The notes: a model not told the origin generated them from the sequence alone. A stretch of 64,000 nucleotides of DNA from Vombatus ursinus (GCF_900497805.2 NW_020954687.1:1705523-1769522); one strand, 5' to 3'. Counted from the first letter of the stretch, positions 1-10,400 are shown. Numbers and translations are program-made.

Positions 1-329
1 TGTTTAAAACAGATTCCAGGGTGACAAGAACTAAGCTGGAGTTGCTGGCATCCCCCGGCAGCCTCCTTGAGGTTTGGCTGGAGGAAAAGCTGGATGTCAA
101 ACTAGCTGTGCACCAATGGGCCTGGCCCCAGAGGCCTGGGGCTCATTGGAGCCAGGGCTGAGCCTGCAGCAGAATAGGTGGGAGAGTAGGAATGGCACCC
201 TACGAGCCCACCTGGATGTTCCAGAGCCTGGACAGCTCTCTGTTCGCTTTCCTCTCTCATTAGTTCTACCCACAATTTCCTATAGTCTTCTACCTGTATT
301 CCCCACCCTCCCAAAAGACCAGGATGTGC
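1..329. other. Intronic sequence, no feature recognised
   Basis: No repeat family or exon signal is recognised here. By position it is intron of NAV1, whose coding strand is minus and whose next exons lie to the left of the window. Confidence 0.5.
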
Positions 330-405
330 ATCCTGGGCAAGTCATCTCACCTTTTGAGCCTCATTTTCCTCATCTGAAAAAAAGGGGGTTGGACTAGATG
401 GTTAT
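330..405 (+). repeat. CORE/MIR-type SINE fragment (class A)
   Basis: The conserved 'cctgggcaagtcat' and 'cctcattttcctcatctg' blocks of MIR/CORE SINEs are present, followed by 'ggactagatgg', the start of the class A tail. The 5' half is missing. Confidence 0.7.
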
Positions 406-407
406 GG

Positions 408-590
408 TATCATAGATCTTGGACTAAAGGGCCCTTAGAGGCCATCTAGCCCAACTCCCTCATTTTTCAGATAAGGAAACTGAGGCCCAATGAGGTTAAT
501 GACTTGCCTAAGGTCATACTAGAATTTGAACCCAGGTTGTCTGAATTCAGAGCCAGGGCTTGTTTCTTTGCATCATGCTGCTCCCCCCTT
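408..590 (-). repeat. CORE/MIR-type SINE, class A
   Basis: Reads on the minus strand. On plus it begins with the tail ('gggcccttagaggcc'), then 'aaggaaactgaggccc', 'gacttgcctaaggtcat' and 'tttgaacccaggttg'. It lies head-on against the previous SINE, so the two form an inverted pair. Confidence 0.8.
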
Positions 591-1248
591 GTAAATTGCT
601 TTCAAAGAAGTCATCTAGGCACATTTTAAAGTCTCCAGCTCCAGGACTTAACATTGCTTCTCCTTTCTCCTTAGCCAACCTAAACACTTTTCTCTCCCCA
701 CACCCCCCACAGCCCATTGGTACATAGAGATCATTTCTATAATGGCAGTAGCCGCATCCTTAGCATATAGCCCTGCCCCTGACTCATCTATGTCTGTAGA
801 AACTAGGCCCCCAGCAGGGAGATACAAACATCGCTCTAGGCATTTTCCCAGTATGAACCTCTACTCCTGCGGCTCCACAGTGAAGTCCAGGTCTTGCTTG
901 GATGAATGAGCTAAAAGGGAGCTTAGGGGTCCTTGGTCTTCTCCCTTTTGGCAGGAGGCCCCAGGCCCAGAAGCAGCTGCACTGGGGAGGTGGGGGTAGG
1001 GCTGGTTCCAGTTTCTAGGGTCAGCCTCATACTGCAGCTGGGGGCTCCAAACTTAACCAGCCCACAAGGCCTGTCCCTGGCCCCCTGGTCCTTCCTGTGC
1101 AGGAGAGGGAAGCCTACAGGCTCAGGACATCAAACATGCCTGGGTAATCCAAACAGGGTGTCGGTGGTGATGGTGGGGGAGGTCAGCCAGAGCAAATGAG
1201 AAACATGTGGCATCTATTTCCCCTTCCCTTGCTCTTTCCCTCCCTCAG

Positions 1249-1285
<37 letters not shown>

Positions 1286-1644
1286 CTCATTCATGGTCTG
1301 GAAGCAGAGGGACAGGCCTGGGAGGAAGGTAGGGAGGAGGCTTACTTGGGCTGGGCTGGGTGTCCCTGGCAGGCACTGCACTGCTATGTATGTTGGTGGG
1401 AGATGAGCTGCTTTGGTGACGAGCTGGGACAGACAGAAGTCCAGAAGGTGGATGACTCTTTTTCACCAGGGTTACTAGGAATAAGGAGTTGTCATTACTT
1501 CTCCCAGGGCTATTGCTAGGTTGTCTAGGATGGATCAAGATCTGCAGGTGGGTAACTGACGGGCTTCTTTCCAAAGGAAAACACAAAGGGAGAAATAATG
1601 GGGTCCTGAGAAGAGAAGCACTGAGGTGCAGGGGAAAGAGAGAG
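591..1644. other. Mostly unique intron DNA with a (TC)n microsatellite
   Basis: A (TC)16 run sits at about 1252-1283. The rest shows no recognisable repeat and no convincing exon; short reading frames here lack splice context and family resemblance. Confidence 0.5.
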
Positions 1645-1800
1645 CTTGGGTCCTAATACCAAACCTGCTACCTATCACCTACGTGACATTTGGCAAAGCA
1701 TTTAATCTCTCTGACTCTCAGTTAACATCTATAAAATGGGGGGGAGGTTGGACTAGGTCATCTCTAAGGTTCCTTCCTGCTCATAATAGTTCTCTTGATG
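1645..1800 (+). repeat. CORE/MIR-type SINE, class A
   Basis: Contains 'gtgacatttggcaaagc', 'ctctgactctcagtt', 'ataaaatgggg' and the tail 'ggactaggtcatctctaagg'. Confidence 0.7.
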
Positions 1801-1814
1801 TTTTAAGGATTGTC

Positions 1815-2035
1815 ATCAGTGTTTTCTGTGGCTTGAGGGAGCAGAACTAGAACTGGTGGGTGGGAATTGCAATGAAACAGATTTTAACACAATATAAAGA
1901 AGAACTTTCTAACAATTAAAGCTGTCCTCCGGTGGAATGGGGAGTCTTTTGTTAGGGATGGTGGGACTGGGGGTGGGACAGGATTTTTGTACAGGAGATG
2001 GCCCGGGTGAATATGAGTCTAGGAAATTCCAAAGG
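1815..2035 (+). repeat. CR1/L3-type LINE 3' end fragment
   Basis: Words typical of CR1/L3 3' ends appear in order: 'aagaagaactttctaacaat', 'aaagctgtcctcc', 'gtggaatggg'. The copy is short and diverged. Confidence 0.55.
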
Positions 2036-2047
2036 CAAGCAGAAGGC

Positions 2048-2078
<31 letters not shown>

Positions 2079-2971
2079 TAAATGCCTCTCCCTCCTCAGC
2101 TACAGCTGGGAAAGTACTGCAGTATGCTGCAGTGGTAAAGGAATCAGGGAGGCTGGTCAGAGTAGCAGCCCCGACCCTCAGGGCTGTGCCCAGATTAGAA
2201 AAGATTTAGGCTATTTTCTGCCTGATTCTATTCCTTTAACTCCCCCCACCCCCACCTCAAGAAATCATTATATCCTGAGGCCAGTAGAATGGGTGTGTGT
2301 GTGTGGGGGAGGGTCAATTTGTCTTTGAGGCATTGGGAAAGAAATAAAAGTATCTGGCACCGGAGGATTTCCACGTGAGCTGGAAAGGAGTGGTTGTGGT
2401 GGGGGGATTTACTGCAGGAGGTCTCTGTTTCTTTGAATGCCAGGTTGGCATGGAGCCCGGATCCATGTTGCTGGGGCCCAAAATAGCAAACATGGGGGGC
2501 AAGTCTGTCCCTGTTGCCCTTCCCTACTTGGGGATGAAGCACCAAGGAAGACGGAGAACCACTTCTTCAAGACTGATAACCACAGCCCCACCCCTAACCT
2601 GGAGTAAGTGGCCAGGTGGGCCCTGGATATAACGCTTAGCAGCTCAATCCGATCACCTCTATTGCCCAATTTTAGGACCCAGAGTTTAAAAATTGGGCTG
2701 GTGCTATAATATCAAGGACTCATGAAGGGCATTTCCCAGGGCCTGTTTACACTGCAGAGGAAATGCTCTACTTCTCCCTACTCTCTTCACCCATACCACC
2801 TTCCTCAACACCCTTCCCTCATCTACACAAAACTTTGTGAAGCACAGAAGTTCACCTCCACCTTCTCTTAGCAGAGGCGATAGTCTGAGGGCCTATTTAT
2901 TCATTGATTCAAAAAACAGTCATTGAGTACTTACCACATACACATACATGCAAAGTCCAATGCTCAGATAC
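2036..2971. other. Unique intron DNA with a (TG)n run
   Basis: A (TG)n run at about 2049-2075 is followed by sequence without recognisable repeats. No exon with splice sites is seen on either strand. Confidence 0.5.
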
Positions 2972-3122
2972 TCATGGTGTAGTGGAAAGAATACTGGATC
3001 TAGAATCAGAAGACTTGGGATCTAATCTGGGCTCTGCTACTTATTACCTGTGTGATCATGGGCAGGTCACTTAACCTCTCTGGGCCTGTTTCCCTTCCAA
3101 TTCTAAATCCTATGATCTTATG
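2972..3122 (+). repeat. CORE/MIR-type SINE, class A
   Basis: Head 'gtagtggaaagaatactgg', core 'cagaagacttgggatct', 'cctgtgtgatcatgggcagg' and tail 'ccttccaattctaaatcc' are all visible. Near full length. Confidence 0.8.
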
Positions 3123-3414
3123 AATTTCTCTCCAAAGAATATATAAACCATAGCAGGAGAACTAGACTAGCTTGGAGGTAGGCCAATCTCTCCCTATAGC
3201 TTCTCTAGGCATGATGTTGACCAAAGGGATGAATCAGATAAAGGACATCCTGCCCACTGTCATCCTGAGCTATATAAATGCAGGGCTTTTGAGAGGACAT
3301 AAGCTATAGACAGCTAATAAAAGGATCATGAGAAACATATCCCTCAGCATTAACCCCAAGGTAGGAGCCTAAATAGCGTCAATTTTCTTTAGAAAAATGA
3401 TTCTTTTGAGTAGC

Positions 3415-3590
3415 TTATAAGTACTTAGTGCTTTGTAAACCTTAAAGGGCTATCACAATGGAAGTTATTATTACTATGCTACCATCGTACCTCTCCACAC
3501 CTCATCCATTAGCTACAGCATCCCAAAGAAACAGAGATTTGTTCAAGGTCACATAGCAAGTCTAGGGACAGTCAGTTTCAGCAATTCTTC
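3415..3590 (-). repeat. MIR-type SINE fragment
   Basis: Starts on plus with the MIR tail words 'gtgctttgtaaacctta' and 'ttattattacta', then 'ttcaaggtcacatagcaag'. Strongly diverged. Confidence 0.5.
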
Positions 3591-3769
3591 TTCAAGGCTC
3601 CATGTAGTACACCAGACAAATCAAAGGTGGCCTCACTTACAAAGAATTACAGAGGTAGAACTCAGTTCATCTAGGACTTCTGGGTCTGAGGGCTATCATC
3701 TGCCAAATTAGGGTGTACAGATTACTCATTTTCTTTGCCTCATTTTCCTCCGAGGGCTGAGAGGCAAGG

Positions 3770-4013
3770 CAGAGTGACCCAGTGGAAAGAATGCTGTATT
3801 TGGAATTAGGAAGAGCTGGGATCAGATCCTGACTTTACCCCTTCCTACTACCTGTGTGTCCTTGGGCAAGTCACAAGTCACAAGACTTGCCTAGAACATT
3901 GAGGTGGTAAGTGACTTGCTCAGGGTCACATACTATGTGCTTCTGAAGTAGTACTTGAGCCCATGGCATCCTAAATCTGAGGCCAGCTCTCAATCCATTA
4001 GGCCACACTGCTG
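3770..4013. repeat. Two facing MIR-type SINE fragments
   Basis: A plus-strand fragment (about 3770-3875; 'cagtggaaagaatgctg', 'ccttgggcaagtcac') meets a minus-strand fragment (about 3895-4013; 'gtgacttgctcagggtcaca', 'tccattaggccacactg'). Confidence 0.65.
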
Positions 4014-4019
4014 GTTAGA

Positions 4020-4120
4020 TAAAAGTTATCAGTAAGCATTTATTAAGTAACTACTATGTGCCAGGTACTTCAATAAGCACTGGAGATACAAAGAAAGACA
4101 AAACAAGACAAACACAACCC
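4020..4120 (-). repeat. L2 LINE 3'-end fragment
   Basis: 'aagcatttattaagtaacta', 'tgtgccaggtact' and 'cactggagatacaaagaaag' are the reverse complement of the L2 3' end. An A-rich stretch follows (4130-4185). Confidence 0.65.
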
Positions 4121-4185
4121 CACTCTCCACAAAAAAAACCAACAACACCCTATTTAAAAAACAAACAAACAAACAAAAAAAAACC

Positions 4186-5579
4186 TAGTCCCTGTTTTCA
4201 AGCTTAGAAAAGCAAAAATTAACCTTTCTGAAGTTCTCTCTCCTTTCATCAACCCAGGACATTTCAAAGCAAATTTTCCCTGGTATGCAAAATGAAAATG
4301 ACTTTTCAAAGAGCTTAGAAAATGATCTTCAAACCTAGACAGACATGGCCATCCTTGTTTACTGGATTTTGACCTGGTCTCCTGACCACAAAGATGTTGC
4401 CATGGCAACCCTAAACCCATAAGGTCCTTCTTGTGAGGGAATGGGTCCGGATGTCCAAGTTCCTGGATGTCCACACTCTGAACTTGAGTTACCCTCAGCT
4501 TTCCCATTTGCTGAGTTTGCCTGCAGGTGGAATGTTTAGTGAAGCATAAGGAATTGAACTTGCTTTGGCCCTAAACATTAAGGTAGGAAAAATATTATGA
4601 GTCACACTGTCAACAGCATTAATATTTAACCATCATTTATTAATAGTCAATATATGTCTCCACTTTCTTTTCCAGAGAGTTGGGGTGTTTTTCAGGTCTT
4701 TGTTCCCACCCTATGAGGGAGAGAGGGAAAGAGAGATTGGGGGTGGGGGGGGAGAGAGAGAGAGAGAGAGAGATGAGAGGGGCTTTTCCTAATTTTCAGA
4801 TAACTAAGCTAGGTCACACAGTATGTTGGCACAGGGGATTTTGTCTTTGGTCTTGTCTTAGGCAAGGCCTCAGTGCCCCCATCTCTTCCCTGGAGCCAAA
4901 CTGTCTCATAAAATGTCATGAATCCAAAATCCTGTTGGAGTGGGGTAGTTTCTGCATCCCCTCACTCCGTTTCCCAACTTCAAATTTCCCAGGATTTTTC
5001 CCAGTGCTGGATTGCTAACAATTTGGCTGATTTCAAGGTGACTGAGGGAGCAATCCTTTATGCATCTGGGCCCCAGCTGATTCCTGGGAAGAGAATGATC
5101 AGATTTCAGCCCCACTTTTCCCTTTCATTCCAGAAAGCCTCTCACTTGGTGCCTGCTGTCCTAGTAACCCAGTCCAGACCTTATTACTTGGCTGCTGTCA
5201 GGTTCTTGGCCTGAGAACTCAACCTTGGCTTTTCAGGATGAGGGAAATAATAACCAACTTCATAAGCACTGGAATTCTGGACCCCAAACTTCACACCCTA
5301 CCCTCAGCATGCTCTTCAGTAGGGCTTCTATCTTAGATACTTGCAGTACCCTCATGGGATACAGGCTGACCCCTAATTGTACCCTTCATTCTCTCCTTTT
5401 CTTCCTCCTACAATGGAGGACATGAAGCATTGCTTTGGGGACACTGGCTTCTCATATCCAGAAACTCCTTCCCCTATCTCAGCTTCAGAACCTGGCATTA
5501 CCCTGCAGTTACTCCTTAGCTTGCTAACAGAATAGTCCCTTATTCTGATTGGGAACAATAAATGATCACTTTTCTCCTC
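4186..5579. other. Repeat-poor intron block with an RFX palindrome
   Basis: Apart from a (GA)n run at 4752-4773, no interspersed repeat is recognised over about 1.4 kb. It contains a perfect RFX-type palindrome at 4396-4409, listed separately. No exon is recognised. Confidence 0.5.
4396..4409. promoter_or_regulatory. Perfect RFX X-box palindrome (candidate)
   Basis: GTTGCCATGGCAAC reads the same on both strands and equals the full inverted-repeat consensus bound by RFX-family winged-helix factors. Seen directly; function is inferred. Confidence 0.55.
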
Positions 5580-5755
5580 TTCACTCTTTCATTTATTAAT
5601 TAATTCATTCACTCATTCATTCATTCATTCCTTACTATGTGCTAGGTGCTGTCCATGCAACGATAAGGATGATATACTCCCTAAGCTCAAGGAGCTTACA
5701 TGGGAGAAAATATCATGAACCCAGCTAAATAAATGTAAAATATATTCAAAGTAAT
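5580..5755 (-). repeat. L2 LINE 3'-end fragment with (ATTC)n
   Basis: An (ATTC)n run at about 5596-5630 precedes 'ttactatgtgctaggtgctg' and 'ctcaaggagcttaca', the reverse complement of an L2 3' terminus. Confidence 0.7.
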
Positions 5756-6044
5756 TTGGGAGTGGGTGGGTACTAGCAAATGAGAAAATCAGTATTGACC
5801 TCTAGTAGATGGTAGCACACCTGTGCCGAGCCTAGGACAAAGTTAGGATGAACCAGAGTTCTGCTCCTGGGGAGGGGCACTTCCCTCTGAACAAATTCAG
5901 CAACCCCTCTGCCCTGGGGGGTGCAGGGGAGATGGCTGTTCCTTGTGCAAATCTAGGCTTTCCTGCCTTAATCATCTTTGTCTTTGTAGTTTCCCTTCTT
6001 GTGCCTTCCAAAATCTGGTCTGGAAAGAAGCTAGAGCAGGAGGC

Positions 6045-6230
6045 AGATCTGGGCTCTCCTGGCTCTGCTGGGTGATCTTGGGCACCACTTAATTCCTAGC
6101 TCTTAGTTTTGAAAAAGGAGAACAAAGAATATATTCCTACCCTGTGCACCTCATAGGGCTATCGTGAGAAATACAAGAGATGATGTATTTAGAGGTGTTC
6201 TGATAACCTAAAAGTGCTATACAGACATAC
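6045..6230 (+). repeat. MIR-type SINE, class B, diverged
   Basis: 'gggctctcctggctctgctg', 'gatcttgggcac', 'cacctcatagggctatcg' and 'aaagtgctatacagac' follow the MIR order. Confidence 0.55.
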
Positions 6231-8074
6231 AGGTGTGCATCTCCTCCTCCCCCCTCTTATTTCTAGGCACCTTCCCAAGCTCAATCCATTTTTGAGTGGT
6301 ATTACCAGTTGCCTTCCCTCATCATAGAAATTGAATGGGCTTCAGTTCTGGCAGTGCGATGGGAGATATCCTGGAGACCTGTCCTCCTGGACAATTTTTT
6401 TTTGGGGGGGGAGAGTACAGATTTGAGGCCAGATCTGTTGAGTCATCACATTAGCCCGCAATAGGGGGTGGGTGGGGGAGGGCTAGCTCATCTCATCAAT
6501 CACCTAGTACTTCTCAGCAATACCTGCTATAGCTGCATACCTTACTTTCTCTTGGCATCTGCAGACATACCAACACCATCGCTAAAAGGGCAGGAAACCA
6601 CTCCCCCTTGCCACTGTTCTGCAGATACCCCTGCCCAGTGCCTTCTCTGAATCTCCATAATTAGGACTCAGGCCATTATCCAATCAGTGCTTGTCTTTCT
6701 CTAACATGAGCGTGGTGAGCAGCAGGTGGAAAGGTCACAGGAAAAGAAACAGATTGGCTCTTGTCCATCTAATACTCTCCTTCCCTTATTCTTAGGTACC
6801 CTCTTCTTGTTCGAAAGTCCCATGGAGATAGCTAGAAGTCACTGAATCCATCCCCCTTGCCTCTGGGCAGGTGATTCCCTGACTGAGAGGTCAAGTGGAT
6901 TACCTTGAGGATCTGCAAGGGGGTGGGGTGAATCCAAGTCCCCCCTTCTCCAGCCTGAATCCCCTCCCTATTCCTGCTGCATCCCTGTCACTCAGATAGC
7001 AGCCCATATTTAGTCCTTCCCCTTTACGCAGGAGTGTGGGCACACCTCCTCTCTTCCCCCCAGTCCCCCACCCTAGGGATATCAGCACCCAGTACCAAGA
7101 TAAGTCTCTTTGCAATGGAAGTAAGACCTGACCTCCAAGAATCTGCCTTGCTACTCATTCTACTTGCACTAACCTCTCTCATGCCCAGGCCTCACTCACC
7201 CTTCCTCCATATGGGGTGCATTGCCATACTTGACTGACCCCCAAGTCCCATCCCTGACTCCCATGCTGCAGGAATCGGCTCCCTCCCCTCCTCCCACCCC
7301 CACCCCAAGCAAAGTGCTTTAGGTTTTTAAAAATTGACACTTTGGGCTAGGAGAACAATAGAGCCTATCTCTCTTCTTCCTTTGCCAAAGAAAGCATTGT
7401 TCTAAGCCATCAGGGGCTGTGTCCACACTCCCTCCTTCTGCCTGCTTCCTTGTTTTCTTTAAAGGCCCAACTCCTCGGCAAAGGAGGAAAAAGCTCCATT
7501 GAAAATCTCAGCCCTTTCACCAGCCTTAAAGAAAATAGGGCTAGGAATGGAAGGAGGAGAATTAAGTCCACATCAGCAGAGTTTATTACTTGGAGTCGAA
7601 GCCCAACTCCCAGTGCCTTGGAAATTATACTAGCTTACACTAGATGCCGGCAGGAGGAAGTGGGGAATCTCCCCCACCCCTTCCAAAACACAGCCACTCC
7701 CTGTCTCACCTCTCCAGACCCCTCTTTCCCTAAGGCTTCTCACTGTTCTCTTCCTCTAATCCCCAAATCTCACTTCTCAGGGAAGCCGGAGCACAGCTAG
7801 TTCAGGTTCCAATCCCATTCTACAGATGGGGAGGGGTGTCATGTCAACATTGCACATCGGGCACCAGTGACCTTAGCACTGAATATAGGGAGCAGCCCCC
7901 CTATAACCATCCCTGATGGAGCACCACAACCAGACCTTCTCTGGGATACCCCTGGGGAGTGTAGGGGGTGGCAGCCTCCCTCATTCCCCAAAACTTCGAG
8001 ATACAACTCCCCAACTGAACACAAGGAACAGTAAGGCAGTAGGGGTTGAGAGAGGAGAGAGTCAAGGCACTCAC
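6231..8074. other. Unique intron sequence beside the short-form first coding exon
   Basis: No interspersed repeat is recognised over about 1.8 kb immediately 3' of the splice donor at 8074 (minus-strand sense). First introns next to CpG promoters often hold regulatory DNA; nothing specific is visible except the G-quadruplex motif at 6464-6482. Confidence 0.45.
6464..6482 (+). promoter_or_regulatory. G-quadruplex motif with one-base loops
   Basis: Four G-runs (5, 3, 5 and 3 Gs) are separated by single bases T, T and A. Very short loops are known to favour stable parallel quadruplexes. On the NAV1 transcript strand this is a C-run, so it would act at the DNA level if at all. Confidence 0.5.
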
Positions 8075-8807
8075 CCAACATTTGGCTGAAAAGCAGCTGC
8101 TCCAGGTCTCCCAGCACAGTCACTACAAGCTCGGGATCTACCTTGAGGAAGGCTCGCTCTTCCTGGCCCTTGCCAGCGGGTGGTGGTGGTGCCCCCTTCT
8201 GCACCTTGGCCTTGCTGGACAGAAGCTCGTCGTCGGACTTGCTGTCATCGCTGACACCCGCCTCAGGGGCCTTGCTGAGGGGCTTTACCTCAGCGTAGGG
8301 ACCCCGGGGGATTCGGCTGGGTTTGCCCAGGCCCGGGGCCAGAGGGGCCAACGGGGGCTTGGCTACCCCACCAGAGGTCATCTTAGCCTGAAACAGTGAA
8401 TGTTCCGATTTGGAGAGTGTCTTGGACATGAGGGGTGCCTCCCGACCCTTGGGCCCCCCCTTGCTGAAGCCCTTAGGTGTCTTGGCCATATCATCGCTCC
8501 ACTGGGGCTCGTAGAGCTGCATCTTCTTCTCTGAGTCCGTCAGGAAGGAGAGGTTGGTGAGGGACTTCTGCTTGCGGAGGTTGGAAGCCGGCGGCGGAGG
8601 AGGCCGGCTGTCCACGCTGCCAGACTTGAAGACCTTCAGCTCTCCGGCGCTGGCCTTGGCCACCCCGCTGCCGGGAGGCTTGGCGCGTTTGGGCATCATG
8701 CTTTTGCTCTCGCCTGCCTTCTTGCCGAAGCCCCTGAGCTCTTCAGAGCCCTCACCACCGCTCAGTTCCACATCGGGTTGCAGGCTCTTGAGGGAGGTGC
8801 CCAGCAT
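8075..8807 (-). CDS. NAV1: NAV1 first coding exon, short (proximal) isoform
   Basis: Encodes the N-terminal 244 residues of neuron navigator 1 plus one base of the next codon. Recognised by close match to mammalian NAV1: start MLGTSLKSLQPDVEL, then ASNLRKQKSLTNLSF (about residues 75-88), APLMSKTLSKSEHSLFQ (124-140), GPYAEVKPLSKAPEA (169-183) and the acidic SDDELLSSKAK. A proline run lies at 69-73 and an SxIP motif (S164-R-I-P167) in a basic setting, the type of motif by which plus-end-tracking proteins bind EB1. NAV1 acts on microtubule plus ends in growing neurites. The exon ends at a consensus donor (G|GTGAGT) in phase 1. The next residues in mammals (DPESQRKR...) are not in the window. Start chosen because the family begins MLG(S/T)S. 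All C-terminal parts (coiled coils, AAA+-like region) lie outside to the left. Confidence 0.95.
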
Positions 8808-8850
8808 CCTGCCCGCCAGGAACGCATTGAAGATTCGGGCGTCTGGAATC
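8130..8850. promoter_or_regulatory. CpG-rich segment over the short-form coding exon
   Basis: CG dinucleotides are frequent compared with the surrounding introns (several in 8200-8340 and in 8570-8840). With 9190-9620 it forms a CpG island split by the polypurine tract. Confidence 0.6.
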
Positions 8851-8854
8851 ACGA
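8808..8854 (-). promoter_or_regulatory. NAV1: 5' untranslated sequence and candidate splice acceptor
   Basis: On the minus strand a pyrimidine-rich run ends in 'ttcgtgattccag', a fair splice acceptor placing an exon start at about 8843, 36 nt before the ATG. Either the short form has a spliced non-coding first exon, or the site is fortuitous and the UTR runs unspliced from the promoter. Joining the distal exon in phase 2 here would leave the MLG frame. Confidence 0.4.
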
Positions 8855-9166
8855 AAGGAGAAGAGGAGGAGGAATAGAAGGAGGAGGAATAAGAAGAGAA
8901 AGAGGGGAGAAGAGAGAGGAGGGAGGGAGAGAACCAAGGGGCCCCGAGGAGAGGCGAGAGGGGGAGGAAAGAAGAAAAAGGAAAGGAAGAACGGAGACGA
9001 GCAAGGGGGAATGTGGAGGAGGAGGAAGAGAAGGAAGGAAAGGGAAGAAAGAAAAAACGGGGGGGAAAGGAGAGATAGAAGAAAAGAAGGCGGGAGAAAG
9101 CGAGAAAGGGTGGGGAAGAGAAAGGGGTGGAGTGGGGAGAAACAAAAATAAAAATAAATAAAAAGA
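8855..9166 (+). repeat. Long polypurine (GA-rich) tract, about 310 bp
   Basis: Plus-strand sequence is almost wholly A and G, with a few C/T interruptions, and ends in an A/T-rich 'aaataaaaataaataaaaag'. It sits directly between the CpG-rich promoter and the short-form start codon, so the transcript strand is polypyrimidine. Such tracts can form triplex (H-DNA) structures or long polypyrimidine tracts in RNA. Confidence 0.85.
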
Positions 9167-9189
9167 TGGTTGGAAAGAGATACCCAGCC

Positions 9190-9625
9190 CTTCAGCCACT
9201 CTGAATTCGCTGCCGCAGCAGGCAGACGCACGGTGAGGACTGGGCTTTTCAAGCCTGGCCGCGACCGAGGCTGGCTCTCCCAGCTGCTGCTGCTCCGTGC
9301 GCTGTCAGCCCCCGGCTCCCTCACACCCGGGGCCAGCGCCCTCCCTCTGCTTGCCTCTGCTGCCGCGGGGAGAGATGCTCAGGGATCGGAGCTGAGGAAG
9401 AGGGGAGGGGATTTAAAAAAAAAAGAAAAGACGAAAGGGAGGGAGGTAAGAGTGAGCGCGAGAGGGCGAGCGAGCAAGCTAGCAAGAGAGAAATCTATTT
9501 CTGGCCGGGGGAGGGGGAGGTGTCTGTGAGCTGGGAGTCCGAGGGGCGGGGTAGGAGCGGGGAGGTGGTCGATAAGGGATCGGAACATTTTTTCTCACCG
9601 TTCAGCTGCGGAGAGACAGAAGCGG
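9190..9625 (-). promoter_or_regulatory. NAV1: Proximal NAV1 promoter, CpG-rich
   Basis: GC-rich with many CpGs ('gccgcgaccgagg', 'gagcgcgagagggcgagcg'), a GC box GGGGCGGGG at 9543-9551, and no TATA box. It lies 0.4-0.8 kb upstream of the short-form ATG on the minus strand, as expected of a CpG-island promoter. The start site cannot be fixed from sequence. Confidence 0.65.
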
Positions 9626-9719
9626 GCCATGGAAGGCCAGCAGAGGCTATGTCCTGGAGCTGCAGGGGACGCAGCCTCCCCCAGCCTCGTATTTTGGCTG
9701 AGTCTGTCTGTAGGAGGCA

Positions 9720-9758
9720 GGGAGATTGGGGGAGGGCGGCTAGGGGGCAAGGAGGGGG
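9720..9758 (+). promoter_or_regulatory. G-quadruplex motif upstream of the proximal promoter
   Basis: Five G-runs (GGG, GGGGG, GGG, GGGGG, GGGGG) lie within 39 bases with loops of 1-6 bases, meeting the usual G3+N1-7 pattern. Just upstream of the CpG-rich promoter on the template strand of NAV1. Confidence 0.5.
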
Positions 9759-9759
9759 C

Positions 9760-10239
9760 GGTGAAAAATGGGATCTGGGTTCTGGTAGGTTGGGGAGACT
9801 CCAGGGGCAATAGGGTGAGAGAGGGGGGTTTATAAACAGAAGGATGGTTTTCCCCGCCTGCTGGCCTCCCTCCCTCTAGACCCCTGCAGAGGATTCCTCT
9901 AAAATTCAGAAAGGCGTTTGGGTCAGTTCTAGGGATTGTTGCCACGTGCCCTCAGACTCTCATTCCCAGGCTAACTGCTGTACCTAGGCTTTCTTACTGG
10001 GTGTGCCTTGTCTGGAAAGTCACATCTACAGGAAGGGGAGAGGACTGGTAGGGAGACAGAGCCCAGGTGTAGTTCAGTCCAGTGCCCTTCCTTCCTCAAC
10101 CTCAAGGAGTTAGTTGAATTGGGTAGCGGTAGAAGGTGAGAACAGGTGGACGGTGGAGAACCCAGTGCCCAGGCAAGGAAATTAGATGGGGAAGGGGTGT
10201 GTGTTAAGATCTAGGGGGTCTTCAGGGAAGCAGCATCCA
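9760..10239. other. Unique sequence upstream of the proximal promoter
   Basis: No interspersed repeat or exon recognised. Confidence 0.5.
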
Positions 10240-10400
10240 ATATAGCACTGGTTCTGGAGCCAAAAGTTCTCAATTTTAATCAAGCTTTGGATGCCTCTTG
10301 TGATCCTCAGCAATTTACTTGACTTTCCTAGGTCTCCGTTTCTTGATTAGTAAAATGGGAATCATCATACTTGCCCTGCTGATCTCACTGGAGGAATGTA
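10240..10400 (+). repeat. MIR-type SINE, diverged
   Basis: 'gcactggttctggagcc', 'cctaggtctccgtttcttga', 'taaaatgggaatcatcat' and 'ctgatctcactggaggaatg' match the MIR order. Confidence 0.6.

Noticed and set aside
8752-9324. Minus-strand 190-codon open frame over the promoter
   Set aside because: It runs through the polypyrimidine complement of the GA tract (Leu/Phe/Pro/Ser only) and reads the NAV1 exon in the wrong frame.
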